The notes under the pieces are model-generated. The model searched no databases. It saw only the letters and a program-made list of their open reading frames with translations, and had not been told where the DNA came from. A program made the position numbers and the translations under genes. A stretch of DNA of 64,000 nucleotides from Nereocystis luetkeana. Lineage: Eukaryota > Sar > Phaeophyceae > Laminariales > Laminariaceae. Position 1 is the first letter of the stretch; each line of letters starts with the position of its first letter. Shown here one piece after another: positions 11,729-22,900 of the stretch. The stretch covers positions 1,989,001-2,053,000 of the forward strand of contig JARUPZ010000010.1 of NCBI GenBank assembly GCA_031213475.1, in the 5' to 3' direction.

Positions 11729-12682
11729 GCGCTGTGGATTAGACTACGTAGAACTAATACCTCGAACTTGACAGAGACGCGTGCCCGTAGCTACCGTCCT
11801 TGGGTTGGGTTCGCTGAACGGTGAGTTTCACGACATCTTATATCAACGCATCGCTCAGTTCGGCGTCCACACCCACAGTTACGTACGCACAAGTAGCACC
11901 AGAAAGAACGTCAACCGCGCTCGGCGCAGCCACGGACAATCGCGCCTATGTACAAGTGGGTGGGCCGGTGTGTCGGGGATGGGGTGTGTATCAGCGTAAT
12001 TTTAAAGCCCGACGTGTCACGAAGTTGCCACGCCAACCAAGATGGCTAAAGTTGGACCTAAGGCGCTTCTGAGCCCCGTCAATGCGAGGAAGGAGGGACA
12101 GAAAAACCTCGTGGCATCGCCTTGTCGTCCAAGGCGCCCGTTCTGATAAAAGCTCAACCTGTACCTCCTTGAGAATACGGATTTTCGACCCTTTTCCGCC
12201 GAGTCCACACCGCTCGATCAGACTAAAGTCCCACTTCAGTTCTCAGCTCCGAATTCTACCTTACGTACAAGTTTGTTCCATCCATGAAATTGCAAGAACT
12301 CCGGCACACGTCATGCAACTTGCCTTCGCCGTCTGCATTCCCAGTCTTATCTTGACCGCTTTGTCCGCTTGGCGCTTGGCATCGCGCTTCAAACTTCGCG
12401 ACGTCTTTTTACCCTGACCAGATGCAGCGACAGCGACAAGACAAACGCGAAACAAGATGCTAAGTTTGTCCCGCGGCATGTTTTGCAAGCCTGAACACTA
12501 CTTCGACTCGCGGGTGAATCAAGGCAGGTGTGACGAGGTCGTGGGTTCGTACTACTAGACAATACGAGCCGTTCTTTCTTGCTTGCTGCGCTCAAAAGCT
12601 GTGTAGAAAGAGAGCATCGGCTCGATATTCACGAGGTAGACTTCCCAAGGGTGCTGGTGCTGGGGTGGCCGAATAATGACGA

Positions 12683-14104
12683 ATGAAGAAAGCCTCTGCG
12701 CTCTCGATATATACAAATGCACCATCGCCCTCGGAGCGTCTTGTACCATGGATGCACCTCGCCGAACATGGAGATCCCGTGAGCAGTAACAACCTTACGC
12801 CAAAAACAGCAAGGGTGCCAGGACTACGCAGTGCAAAATGTCCTCAACTGCATCAACCAAGTTTGAAGTCGATAATCCCACCTTTTTCGGCGTTTCGCCG
12901 GCGCCCGGGTTTGGTGTCGAGGACGCGATGCTCGAACCAATTTGTTGCCCCAGTGCCCGCCGCCCCTGCAATATTCGGGCACACAGGGATCCCGCCGTAT
13001 ATATGCATGAGCGGGCAGAATTTTAACAGTCTCCCCAAGGCCAGGGCACGAAGGCCAAGAAGTATGATGCAAACGCTCACAAAAGATGTTTGCAAAAAGA
13101 CGGCCTTGGTAACGTGATGCGTACCATTCACGGATCAAGAATTGGTAACTTCCAGAAACACGACCGGCATCTCCCGCGGCAAAGTTGGGACCGTGGCAGG
13201 GGAAACACGCACACTTGTACAAATACATACACGGAGGCGTTTTTTTTGTTCACAGGTCATGCAAAGAAAAACCAACTGCACAGGCCAAAATGAAGAACAA
13301 AGGAATAGATTGAGCGCATACTACGAGTGCGCGAACCATATGTGGCAAGGGTGGCGAAAGGCACAAGAAACCGCTACCGATCACCGGAAATACGCAGTGT
13401 GCCTCGACCTATCATACGCGCGATGTCGTACCGATGGCTGGTCGTCGCCAACTTGAGGCACCGCCGCCGTCAGATGCGCCCCTGTGGCTACTGCAGCCTG
13501 GTGGTTTGAGGTTGGAGCACGAAAATAACACGACGAAACAAGATACTCAGCAGTGGAGCACGTCAGTGCGCATTAATCTGAATATTGGTGGGGGAAACAC
13601 GCTTGTTCATATACTTCGTACATATGTACACATATGTACAATGATGTGCGTTTTTTTTCATAGTCCACCCAAAAACAACTCAGAAGTACAGCCCACAATC
13701 AAGGGCCAGGGAAGAGCCGTATAAAGCAAGGTTCTGCAGATACTATCGAGCGGATTTGTCGTACGCCACTGAAAACATGACGTGAGCAACCACAGTTCGA
13801 CGCGTTTCGACGAGCGAAACGAAGACCTCAGCCTGTCGCGCGATGGACACCAAGTCACGTGCAGCAGCGGGGAAGCCCTGCGTTGAAACCCCTGGTCTAT
13901 CAAGCCTTGATGAAAACAGGGGGGCAAAGACAAAAACGCCGGGCTAACGGTTTCAGGGGAAAGAACACAAAAAAAACTCGCCCTAAAAACACAAGCGTGT
14001 TTGCTCACGGCTTCCAAGTCGTGGTATCGCGACAACCCACCAATGTCGGCAAGTGGAACTTAGTGGGGCACTGCCTCCACTGCGCTGTTGATGTACGAAC
14101 ATAA
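12683..14104. other. stop-poor region with scattered short frames
   Basis: Frames of 60-144 codons lie on both strands (for example plus 12683-13117 and minus 12824-13228). None is a convincing gene. Short open pieces such as the plus-strand one ending near 13456 have protein-like composition, so a decayed element is possible. Confidence 0.25.
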
Positions 14105-14625
14105 ATAACCGCACGCCGAGTGTCACGCACCAAGACTTCATGTAGCTGCACTTGCAAACCACGTACCAGGTAGTAAGTAGTACACCTTCCCCTTGCTGAA
14201 AACCGTACTACAGAGTGCGCTACGCGCATTTGTACCTGCCATTCTGTAGTAGACAACCCAACCTTGGTCTTAGTCAATCGCGCCTTGGAGCCTGAGATTG
14301 TAGTGGATGATGCAGGGGACGACGAGATGTTCTGACCGGATGCTTGACCTGGTGCCCCCCGCTCCTGCAAGATGCGAGCACGCGGTGGACACGCCGCGCG
14401 CACACACGGACAGGACGATAACACAGAACGATGGTGCAGGAGTGCTCGCAAAAAAACACCGGTCAATATCTGAGGGGTCGAGACCTGTCGCGTAAGGACT
14501 ACCCGGTACGTAAAACACCGTCGTTTTAGGCTGTAAGAAGCTAAGATGGCATGATAACGTTCCCACCTGATATTTCGGGAGTAATCAGAAGGCGGAGGCA
14601 GACTGCAGACGATTGTGCGGGACAC
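14005..14625 (-). CDS. hypothetical 206-aa ORF downstream of the IQ gene, doubtful
   Basis: A minus-strand frame beginning inside the last codons of the IQ ORF and reading on past its stop in another frame. The central part is Ser/Thr-rich and the C-terminal part basic. It may be 3' untranslated sequence of the IQ gene that happens to be open. No family was recognised, and chance is a reasonable explanation. Confidence 0.2.
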   Translation of the reverse strand: MSRTIVCSLPPPSDYSRNIRWERYHAILASYSLKRRCFTYRVVLTRQVSTPQILTGVFLRALLHHRSVLSSCPCVRAACPPRARILQERGAPGQASGQNISSSPASSTTISGSKARLTKTKVGLSTTEWQVQMRVAHSVVRFSARGRCTTYYLVRGLQVQLHEVLVRDTRRAVIYVRTSTAQWRQCPTKFHLPTLVGCRDTTTWKP

Positions 14626-17270
14626 TCGACTACTCCTTTTGACTTGCCGAGAATCTTTGGGACTCTAGTGCTAACACACGGCAACACACTATATGCAAGC
14701 CTTCCTTTTAATAGCGATCCGCCCCGACCTTGGCTTGACCGCACCTTATCTAGTGGGACCGGCCCGGCGTCACCCTTCTCCGATTCAGGCGCGTTGGCGC
14801 ACTGGCGAACGGCGTCGCACGAAGCAATCGCTGCCATGGCAGCCGCAGTAGCCGCTCGAGAGCGACGGACGCGGAGGCGTGCCAACACTCCACGAGCCAA
14901 TGCGTGCAAGACTACAAATGACCGCCGTTGCTGGCGGTAGCGACACTCCGCCACGCGCCCCCTCCTCCGAGACTGGAAGCCAACCACCTGCGCAACGAGG
15001 CGGAGACGACGCCGGCGCACCAGACCCCCGCGAGCTAGTGCATGCAGAACAACGGCGGCATTATTCTTCTTGCGGTAGCAGCGGAGAGACACTCTTCCCC
15101 TCCTGCGGGCTTGGACTCGAACAACCTGCTCCAGGAGGTGGACGCGACGCCGGCGCACTAAGAACCCCCGAGCCAGCGCGTGCACGAGAACGAAAGCACG
15201 CTTCTGCTGGTGGTAGCAGCGGAGGGACACTCTTCCCCTCCAACAGGCCTGGACGCAAACAAGCTGTTCCAAGAGGCGGAGACGACGCCGGCGCACTAAC
15301 CCCCCCCGACCCAGCGCGTGCAGGATTACGGCAGCATTCTTCTTCTGGTGGTATTCGCTGAGGGCTACGCGTCCCCTCCTGCGGGCCTGAATACCACAAA
15401 CAACTTGGGCGCGGAGGCGGAGACGCCGGCGCGCTACTACCCCGCGACCCAGCGCGTGAAGAATAACAGCAGCATTCTTCTGCTCATGGTACTTTCGCAT
15501 GGCAATGTTTCTCCTCCTGCGGGCCTGAATACCACAAACAACTTGGGCGCGGAGGCGGAGACGCCGGCGCGCTACTACCCCGCGACCCAGCGCGTGAAGC
15601 ATAACAGCAGCATTCTTCTGCTCATGGTACTTTCGCATGGCAATGCTTCTCCTCCTGCGGGCCTGAATACCACAAACAACTTGGGCGCGGAGGCGGAGAC
15701 GCCGGCGCGCTACTACCCCGCGACCCAGCGCGTGAAGAATAACAGCAGCGTTCTTCTGCTCATGGTACTTTCGCATGGCAATGTTTCTCCTCCTGCGGGC
15801 CTGAATACCACAAATAACTTTGGCGCGGAGGCGGAGACGCCGGCGCGCTACTACCCCGCGACCCAGCGCGTGAAGAATAACAGCAGCATTCTTTTGATCA
15901 TAGTATTTTCGCATGGCAATGTTTCTCCTCCTGCGGGCCTGAATACCACAAATAACTTGGGCGCGGAGGCGGAGACGCCGGCGCGCTACTACCCCGCGAC
16001 CCAGCGCGTGAAGAATAACAGCAGCATTCTTTTGCTCATGGTATTTTCGCATGGCAATGGTTCTCCTCCTGCGGGCCTGAATACCACAAATAACTTGGGC
16101 GCGGAGGCGGAGACGCCGGCGCGCTACTACCCCGCGACCCAGCGCGTGAAGAATAACAGCAGCATTTTTCTGCTTATGGTACTTTCGCATGGCAATGTTT
16201 CTCCTCCTGCGGGCCTGAATACCACAAATAACTTGGGCGCAGAGGCGGAGACGCCGGCGCGCTACTACCCCGCGACCCAGCGCGTGAAGAATAACAGCAG
16301 CATTCTTTTGCTCATGGTATGATCGCATGGCAACGTTTCTCCTCCTGCTGGCCTGAACCCCACAAACGGCTCCGGCAAAGACACGGAGACGCCCTCGAAC
16401 CGCAACCCCGCGACGTTTTTCAAGGAACCTGTGGCGGCATACGAGCACAAAAAGTGCAAGCGCAAACGCCGCGAGGTTACTCATCAGCGGACTATTGGCG
16501 GCCTTGACGTTGAACCCGTTTACCCGAGCAACATGCCCAGACATGGAGGCCGAAGGCGGTGGCAGCGAGAGCTCCATGGCCACCCCCCCGACTTCTCCGC
16601 TGGAGGGACTGGCACCCCGTGGCGCCCTCCAGGTTTCCGCTTTTGTACGGGCGAAAGACGCGTGGACCTCCGCAGAGGGGAGGTCGGCCCTTTCCTCCCT
16701 GCCCGGCCCTTTCCCGGCCAAGGCTAGCTGCACGATGATCCCCGACTCCACGTCTTGCCCATCTCGCGTCGGGGCGTCCTGAGCAGCGGGCATCTCAAAC
16801 AACAAATACAAATACATCGAGTCGCGGTAGAGGTCCCGCGGCGCTCGCCAGAATCCGGCAGTTACCAAGGCCGACGAGGTTGAAGCCGCTCTGGAAAGGG
16901 CGGTTTCTTCTTCCACCAATGGCCCTGGCAGAGGCGACGAGACAGTGTTGCCAATGTTGTGTGACTCCGTGTGCCGGCCACCTCGAGTGGAGTTAGAGGC
17001 GGGTTTGCCCCTTCCTCCACTGCGTGACGAAGGTGGCGGGCCGACGGTTCCGAACGCCGCGAGGCGCCAACTCCGGGGCGTAGCGTCCTGATAGGGTGGC
17101 AGCGGGTAGGGGGGCAGGGGGGTTAGGAACTCAATACAGCGTCGCTTGGGAACACCAGAGATCAGGCGTTGCCTGAGCTTAGATGATGAAACGGCAATAT
17201 CATGGGTGGAGCAAGCTAACACTGCTAATTGTATGTTTAAATACTGTTGATCCTGTGAGTCAGATCCCAT
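14541..17270 (-). CDS. IQ-motif repeat protein, 909-aa ORF
   Basis: A single open frame. Residues 1-270 are low-complexity and Ser/Pro/Gly-rich, with one ordered patch (DLYRDSMYLYLLFEMP, about residues 145-160). A hydrophobic segment (NLAAFALALFVLVC) follows at about 265-280. From about residue 295 to 800 come roughly 11 tandem 46-aa units, each with two IQ-like motifs: IQARRRRNIAMRKY and ILHALGRGVVARRR. IQ motifs bind calmodulin or EF-hand light chains, so binding of about 20 such proteins is inferred. The tail is Ala/Ser-rich. The start is the ATG at 17268-17270, which is also kept in the inverted copy near 26350. The N-terminal part is amplified elsewhere in the window without the IQ repeats, so the gene may be a fusion. 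Introns cannot be excluded, but none is needed. No myosin motor domain is present. Confidence 0.75.
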   Translation of the reverse strand: MGSDSQDQQYLNIQLAVLACSTHDIAVSSSKLRQRLISGVPKRRCIEFLTPLPPYPLPPYQDATPRSWRLAAFGTVGPPPSSRSGGRGKPASNSTRGGRHTESHNIGNTVSSPLPGPLVEEETALSRAASTSSALVTAGFWRAPRDLYRDSMYLYLLFEMPAAQDAPTRDGQDVESGIIVQLALAGKGPGREERADLPSAEVHASFARTKAETWRAPRGASPSSGEVGGVAMELSLPPPSASMSGHVARVNGFNVKAANSPLMSNLAAFALALFVLVCRHRFLEKRRGVAVRGRLRVFAGAVCGVQASRRRNVAMRSYHEQKNAAVILHALGRGVVARRRLRLCAQVICGIQARRRRNIAMRKYHKQKNAAVILHALGRGVVARRRLRLRAQVICGIQARRRRTIAMRKYHEQKNAAVILHALGRGVVARRRLRLRAQVICGIQARRRRNIAMRKYYDQKNAAVILHALGRGVVARRRLRLRAKVICGIQARRRRNIAMRKYHEQKNAAVILHALGRGVVARRRLRLRAQVVCGIQARRRRSIAMRKYHEQKNAAVMLHALGRGVVARRRLRLRAQVVCGIQARRRRNIAMRKYHEQKNAAVILHALGRGVVARRRLRLRAQVVCGIQARRRGRVALSEYHQKKNAAVILHALGRGGLVRRRRLRLLEQLVCVQACWRGRVSLRCYHQQKRAFVLVHALARGFLVRRRRVHLLEQVVRVQARRRGRVSLRCYRKKNNAAVVLHALARGGLVRRRRLRLVAQVVGFQSRRRGRVAECRYRQQRRSFVVLHALARGVLARLRVRRSRAATAAAMAAIASCDAVRQCANAPESEKGDAGPVPLDKVRSSQGRGGSLLKGRLAYSVLPCVSTRVPKILGKSKGVVECPAQSSAVCLRLLITPEISGGNVIMPS
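15381..16346 (-). repeat. 138-bp tandem repeat inside the IQ gene
   Basis: Seven near-identical 138-bp units begin at 15381, 15519, 15657, 15795, 15933, 16071 and 16209. Each encodes one 46-aa double-IQ unit on the minus strand. Units on either side, toward 14840 and at 16347, are more diverged. The period is an exact multiple of three, so unit number can change without a frameshift. Confidence 0.95.
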
Positions 17271-18250
17271 GTACCAGGTACCAGGTATACACTATTCAAT
17301 AGACGTCGGCTGGATTCCATTTCAAGGTTAAATCGAATCGGAAATCCCGGTAGACGATATTGTGAGACGGATTTTTTGCCATGTTTCGATTGTAGAGCAG
17401 GGCAAGCGTTGCCGTGCTGTTCCCTTTAGGTGTTACCATTTAATACAATATTAACGGAGGTATGAACATTTCAGGGATTGGTCGGGGGTAGAAAAGCGGC
17501 CAAAAAGCAGGAACGATACCTTCGCAACACGTCGGCCAGCGACAATATCAACATGAGCAAATATTTGGGGTAGGAACGGACAAAAGCAGCAGTGATACGA
17601 CAATACTATACTGCAGAGGTCAGGCGCATTTAGGGTAGGAGTGAAAACAAACTGAGGCAGCGACACGAGAACTACATGCTGCAAACAAAAAGTTCGGCAG
17701 TGGAACAGATTGCCCAATCATCGGGACTATGCCGTGCCCTCGTGAACACCAGTTATTTTGAAGTACCGAGTCCAAGAGTACGTCGACGTACTGAAACGAA
17801 AGAGTCCTCGTGAGTGAGCCTTAAGGGTAGGTACCAGGAGGGCCTGAACTGACTGAGTCCTCGCGAGTCTCATGGGTACTAAAAATCGAAATATAAAACC
17901 GAACCAGGAATATTACGGTTGAATCGCGCAGAATTACGATGGCTTCGACGTGCCGTGCGTACGCACCTATACCAAATAAGACGCCGCAGTCAAGTCCAAG
18001 ATGACTAAAGGCACACGACGAGAAGCTTCGCCGGTGATCGTTACGTGCATTCACCCCGTAAACAAAACTCTGTATTATAGACTGAACAGATAATAGAGAT
18101 GCAGCCGCGCGGAACTCGAAGGCCTCGATGCGCCGTGCAACAACCTAAACCAAAGAAACAAACGCACAAGCATGACCCCAAGGGTGACGGCTATAGCAGG
18201 GTAGGTGTATTGTCGTACTTCGTGGGCCCCTGTCGTCGTAATGTAGGAAT
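16470..18250. repeat. segmental duplication, copy 1
   Basis: It covers the 5' half of the IQ ORF (16470-17290) plus flanking sequence (17395-18250). It matches 20440-22100 in the same order and orientation, with shared landmarks AGGGATTGGTCGGGG, AACACGTCGGCCAG, GAGTCCTCGTGAGTG and GAACTGACTGAGTCCTCGCG. The piece 17290-17394 is instead shared with 24740-24815 and 27590-27690. Confidence 0.75.
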
Positions 18251-18450
18251 CGAGAAAATACGTAGAAAGTACGTACTTGCACTTCAAGTCTAATGCAGTT
18301 CGTGGTCTAGTCCGGCAGCAAGTAGTAGGTTGCAAGTTTGGGGGGAAAAAACGTCGTACTGTACTGTATATATTGAGAAAGGACGGAGAAAGTACGTACT
18401 CGTACCGTAGCCCAATGCAGTAGTCTAGTACGGCAGTAAGGCTGTTTCCT
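18220..18450. repeat. two-copy tandem repeat with AGTACGTACT core
   Basis: Two units carry AGAAAGTACGTACT, CTAATGCAG or CCAATGCAG, and GTCTAGTCCGGCAG or GTCTAGTACGGCAG. A related unit lies at about 23030-23150. Confidence 0.55.
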
Positions 18451-18459
18451 ACCAGGTAT

Positions 18460-19700
18460 GCGGTTCGATTTCGAGCTTCATATGTATCTGGTACGTTTTT
18501 CGATCTCAGAAATAAATTCTCCTGCTTAAGCATTCCGAATATGCCAAATCCGACCTGAAAGTTTTCGATTTGAGAACCCGATGACCCGAGTCGTTGGGTT
18601 TTGGCCCAAAATCCGACGAAATGGGGCATCAGATCTTCCAGTCGAAAAATGGCATGCTATCTAAATTCAAGAGTGTTTATCCACGACAGCAAAAAGCGGC
18701 AGAACGATCGATGAGTTGGATGGTGACACAGCTGCATAGCGACGTTGCTTCGCACCCGATGCGGGTCGGCGAGCGGCGCGTCTCTCCGTGGCCAGACTAC
18801 AGTCGGCTGGCGCGGGTTCGGGCCTAGAGATCAAGAGAAGCGCACTCGGCACGCACCTCTCCGTGGATACGTACTCGTAGACTACACTGCTGTACAGCAG
18901 CATCAGCGGCAGCAGTCAGCCACATTATGAAACAAAAAATACCAAGACAGGTTGACTTTAGCGCACTCGCCACGCCCCTTCGCCGCCAGATCTGAGGCAG
19001 CCAGCCCTGGCTCGGACGCTTGGGTCCTATGCGCAGTGCAGCGCCCCCAGCACGTCTCTTCGCGGCGCCAGACCACAACAACAGCAGTTGGTCTCGGCGT
19101 CTGTTCGAATCTCTGCACGCACAATAAATCTGATTTTTCCGCATAGGAAGACTGTTTCGATTTGCCAAGTTCACATTTGATGCTCAAAAATCGAACCGCA
19201 TTGGAAACAGCGCAAGTGCGTTGGTCTTCCATGTATTATTTTCTGCTCGGTACGACTCTGCGGTTGAACTCAACGACATTGTACACAGGAAGGAAAGGTA
19301 CCCAGCAGTCACAACGAGCAGGAGGACAGCCGCAAATACGTTGCTGCTTCTGCTTCTGCTCCTGCTACTGCTACTGCTGGCGCTGGTGTTGCTGGTGTTT
19401 CTGTTGCGTTCTGTCTGCGTCGGTCTTCCTTTCATTCGCGTGATTTCTTCTGTCTGTGCAACTTGATCTGTGGATACATTTTTTTTTCGCGGTTGAGGTC
19501 TCGTATACTACATACAGCATGCTGTTGCTGCCGTATAAGCTGTGTCTATTCACAGCCGTCTCTCGCGGCATAAATAGGTATACCATGACAGAAACCGTCA
19601 TGTAACTTGGATTAGGTGTACCGTGATCACCTGGTTATCTTTTTGTGTACCGTAAACTGACAAGAATGCACTGGTGTACCGTTGTTTGTCGTTTTATTGA
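18460..19700. other. no gene recognised; CTG/CTT-rich patch
   Basis: A CTG/CTT trinucleotide-rich patch at about 19340-19395 creates Leu-rich and Ser/Arg-rich frames on the two strands. They are simple-sequence artefacts. Nothing else was recognised. Confidence 0.4.
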
Positions 19701-19749
19701 GTGAGACAGGTTTTGAATTATGCTCCTAGAAACCCTAGGTAAACCTAGG

Positions 19750-20440
19750 GAATTTGCAGGTGGCGGCTTCAAGCTAGACGAGGGATCATAGACGCAATTC
19801 ACCCCTCCGCGAACCCAGTAACGAACAACACGTGGTCTGCAGGTAATTACAAGTAGGCATGTCTGTGTCGGGGATCTGGGTCAGAGTGGAAATACACGTA
19901 TAGAGCCGAGGACACCCCGTCTTCGTGGGCAAGGCGTCACGTGTAGGCCACAAAACCCACGACGAACGCGAGCAAAGCCGGAGCCTGTCGTTGATAACGT
20001 GAGCAGACAGACATAAGGTAGCCGCCGGGTTGGGCAACCAAGCCAGACGTTTGTTCCTTTTCTTTCCCACCCGCCCTATTTCCATTTCGAAAGGATGGGG
20101 GGAGGGAAAGAGCTACAGGTGCTCGGGGTTCCGTGCGTATTCGTTTGCGATCTTTTTCCGCAGCAAATAAAGAGGTCATAAAACAAGATCAAGAGTAATT
20201 CAACACTGCGGCATGACAGGATAACCGTATCGTGCTTCCTGTCCACTACTGTAGTACAGTTGCACTACCGTATATAGCACCTAATCACGCTCCGGATTTC
20301 ACCCCGGAAACCGTTACAAACATTCAAAAGATGTGCGCTGCCTGCCAACCAAAACTCCGGTAATAGTGACCAGTCGGCCGTACCTGGCATGTAAGGCTAC
20401 CCGTAGGTCGAAACGCAAGGCTACTCACCAGCGGACTGTT
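19750..20440 (+). repeat. module R1, copy A
   Basis: A repeated module of about 700 bp recognised by GGTGGCGGCTTCAAGCTAGA, CAAGTAGGCATGTCTGTG, GGCGTCACGTGTAGGCCACA, a TTGGGCAACCAAGC / CTTTCCCACCCGCCC block, and the end block ACCCCGGAAACCGTTACAAA followed by CTGCCAACCAAAACTCC. Other copies are at 24815-25400, 25780-26235 (inverted), 27690-28210, 28217-28560 (3' part), 29560-29860 and 30610-30880 (both decayed). In copies A and 28217-28560 it directly abuts a copy of the IQ-gene 5' part. No ORF is conserved. Confidence 0.75.
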
Positions 20441-21017
20441 GTCCGCCTTGACGTTGAGCCCGTTTACCCGGGCAACATGCCCAGACACGGCGGCCGGAGG
20501 CGGCGGCAGCGAGAGCTCCATGGCCACCCCTCCGACTTCCCCGCTGGAAGGACTCGCACCCCGTGGCGCCCTCCAGGTTTCCGCTTTTATACGGGCGAAT
20601 GACGCTTGGATCTCCGCAGAAGGGGGGGCGGCCCTTTCATCCCTGCCCGGCCATTTCCCGGCCAAGGCTATCTGCACGAGGCCCCTCGATTCCACGTCTT
20701 GCATATCCCGCGTCGTGGCGTCCTGATCACTGGGCATCTCAAACAACAAATACAAATATATTGAGTCGCGGTAAAGGTCCTGCGGCTTTCGCCAGAATCC
20801 GGCGGCTACCAAGGCCGACGAGGTTGACGCCGCTCGGGAAAGGGCGGCCTCCTCTTCCACCAGTGGCCGTGGGAGAGGGGACACATTTGGTGACTCCGTG
20901 TGCCGGCCACCTCGAGTGGAGTTAGAGGCCGGTTTGCCCCCTCCTCCACTGCGTGACGAAGGTGGCGTGCCGACGGTTCTTCCCGCCGTGAGGCGCCCAC
21001 CCCGGGGCGTAGAGTCC
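20324..21017 (-). pseudogene. truncated copy of IQ-gene 5' part (copy B)
   Basis: Homologous to residues of about 75-270 of the IQ protein, including LYRDSIYLYLLFEMP. It stays open but lacks the intact N-terminus (replaced by G-rich repeat sequence near 21010-21140) and all IQ units. At the place where homology to the IQ gene ends, this copy has CTG|GTGAGT, a consensus splice donor. The IQ locus has CTGATGAGT there. It could be a free-standing exon of an old gene or an inert duplicate. The frame ends in module R1 sequence at 20324. Confidence 0.6.
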
Positions 21018-21309
21018 TAAAACGGTGATAGGGCGTGGGAGGGGGGGGGCATACTCATTTGTTGCTCGCCTTAGTCATTCGACCGTTGACCATGCATCCC
21101 CTTCGAGACGGAGCAAGGAAGGGCGGGGGGGGGGGGGCGGGGGTTAGGAACTTATACAGCGTCACTCGTGAACGCCAGACATCAGGCGTTGCGTGAGCGT
21201 AGATGATAAACGGCAGTATCATGGGTGGGGCAAGCTACTGTAGCACTGCTAATTGTACACCCCTGGTATTTGTGGTTCCTGTGAGTCAGATCCCATGCAC
21301 CAGGTATCC

Positions 21310-22100
21310 ACTATTATAAAATGGTAGAGCGGGGCAAGCTACTGTTCCCTAGGTGTTGCCAAGTAATACAAGGTTGGACGGAGGTATGTAATTTTCAGGG
21401 ATTGGTCGGGGTTAGAAAAGCGGCTAAAAAACAGGAACGATACGTTCGCAACACGTCGGCCAGAAACAACAACAAGTGCATTTGGGGTAGGAGCGAGAAC
21501 AATAGCGGCAGCGCTACGATAACACTATGCTGCAGAGGTCAGGTGCATTTACGGTAGGAGTGAAAGTTTGCAGCTTCGACACGAGAACTACACATACTGC
21601 AAACAAAGGGCCGTCAGAGTACCAGTGCCCAGTCATCGGGACTTACTCGTTGACTCGCGGATACCAGAAAATTTTGATTTACCGAGTCCAAGAGTACGCC
21701 AACGTACTGAAACGACAGAGTCCTCGTGAGTGGGCCTTAAGGGTAGGTACCAGGAGGACCTGAACTGACTGAGTCCTCGCGAGTCTCATGGGTACTTAAA
21801 TTCGAAATATAAAACCAAAACATAACATTACAGTCGAATCGAGCAGATTGCGATGGCTTCGGCGTGCCGTGGACAGACCCATACCTAGTAAGACTCCGCA
21901 GTGAAGTCCAAGGTGACAAAAGGTATACAAGGAGACGTTTGCCCGATGATTGTTACGTACATGCACCCCGTGAATACAACTATGGAGACAAAACAGATGC
22001 TAGAAACGCAGCCGCGCAGAACTCGAAGGCATGGGTGCGCCGTGCAACAACCTACACCGAAGAAACAAAGGCACAAGCTTGACCTCAACGGTGATGGTCG
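21310..22100. repeat. segmental duplication, copy 2 (flank part)
   Basis: Matches 17395-18250 in the same orientation, with small insertions and deletions (for example, 17575-17700 versus 21475-21610 differ in length). Together with 20440-21310 it forms the second copy of the 16470-18250 segment. Confidence 0.7.
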
Positions 22101-22115
22101 GTAGTGTAAGCATGA

Positions 22116-22900
22116 ATGCCTTTAAGCAAAAATATTGAAAAAAAAAAACGGAAGGAATTCCTAACCCAAGAAGCTACCAGGTATATCACACAAACAATAT
22201 TTTATACACACATGTGTAGAACACGTGAGACGTCGGAATCGAGTCGCCAGGGCACAGCTGCGCGGAGGCATGATCAGTCCTTGCGTAGATGCCTTTGCCT
22301 CGACTATCTCCGAGCGTTCCTGATTCGCGCGCTCAAGGTAGCTGGCACTACTGTACGCTGTCGTCTGCGGCTGGGGAACAGGCAATGTCATACTCGTAGA
22401 CTTCCGAAGGTAGACATACATATGCTGGAAACCATGATACCAGTCACTGTCCAAATCGTCCGAATACGTGGTATTCCCCGGGAGTATACAGTCGTACTTC
22501 AACCGCTGCCCTCCGGAACGCAACATGGGTGACGAAATTATTCGAAATGCGGGAGGTAGATGACAGCTATGAGGCAGTACTCAACGCCTGTCACCAAAAT
22601 GGGTTAAGGCGCCGGCAGCTCTCCGGCGTCCGCGTAGATGTCGACACGTGCAGACGCGAAGAGAGCGCGATATACGACGTTGCCCACACTCCAAGGAAGA
22701 ATCGACCATACAGATGCGCTGACGTTCCGGGCGCAGCTCTCACAGCAGGGGGGGGCACAGAGCAGGTCCAGGGAATGATAACTCGGAGGCGGCTTCGGTC
22801 AGGAACAAGGAATCCCTGTCTTGTTGGTTTTGACACTACTGTATATAGTAGGTGTCTTGTTTCGACTTTCTTTTGGTTTTGGCAGTAAAAAATAGTAGGT
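22116..22900. other. ORF-bearing stretch, strand uncertain
   Basis: Overlapping frames: plus 22116-22532 (138 codons), minus 22161-22526 (121 codons), plus 22529-22888 and minus 22591-22914. The minus frame has protein-like composition (Tyr/Asp/Ser-rich, no simple repeats). No family was recognised and no splice structure is evident. It is kept as a possible exon region only. Confidence 0.2.

Noticed and set aside
15318..16322. 334-codon plus-strand ORF with repeats
   Set aside because: It is the antisense shadow of the IQ array. The 138-bp unit keeps all frames periodic, and only the minus frame gives a known motif.
18075..18629. 184-codon minus-strand ORF with a partial match to 22969-23493
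   Set aside because: The resemblance comes from a shared short tandem repeat (AGTACGTACT type). The frame has no other support and the length is within chance.
19162..19466. Leu-rich, membrane-like ORF
   Set aside because: The hydrophobic run is a CTG/CTT repeat. Both strands are open for the same reason.
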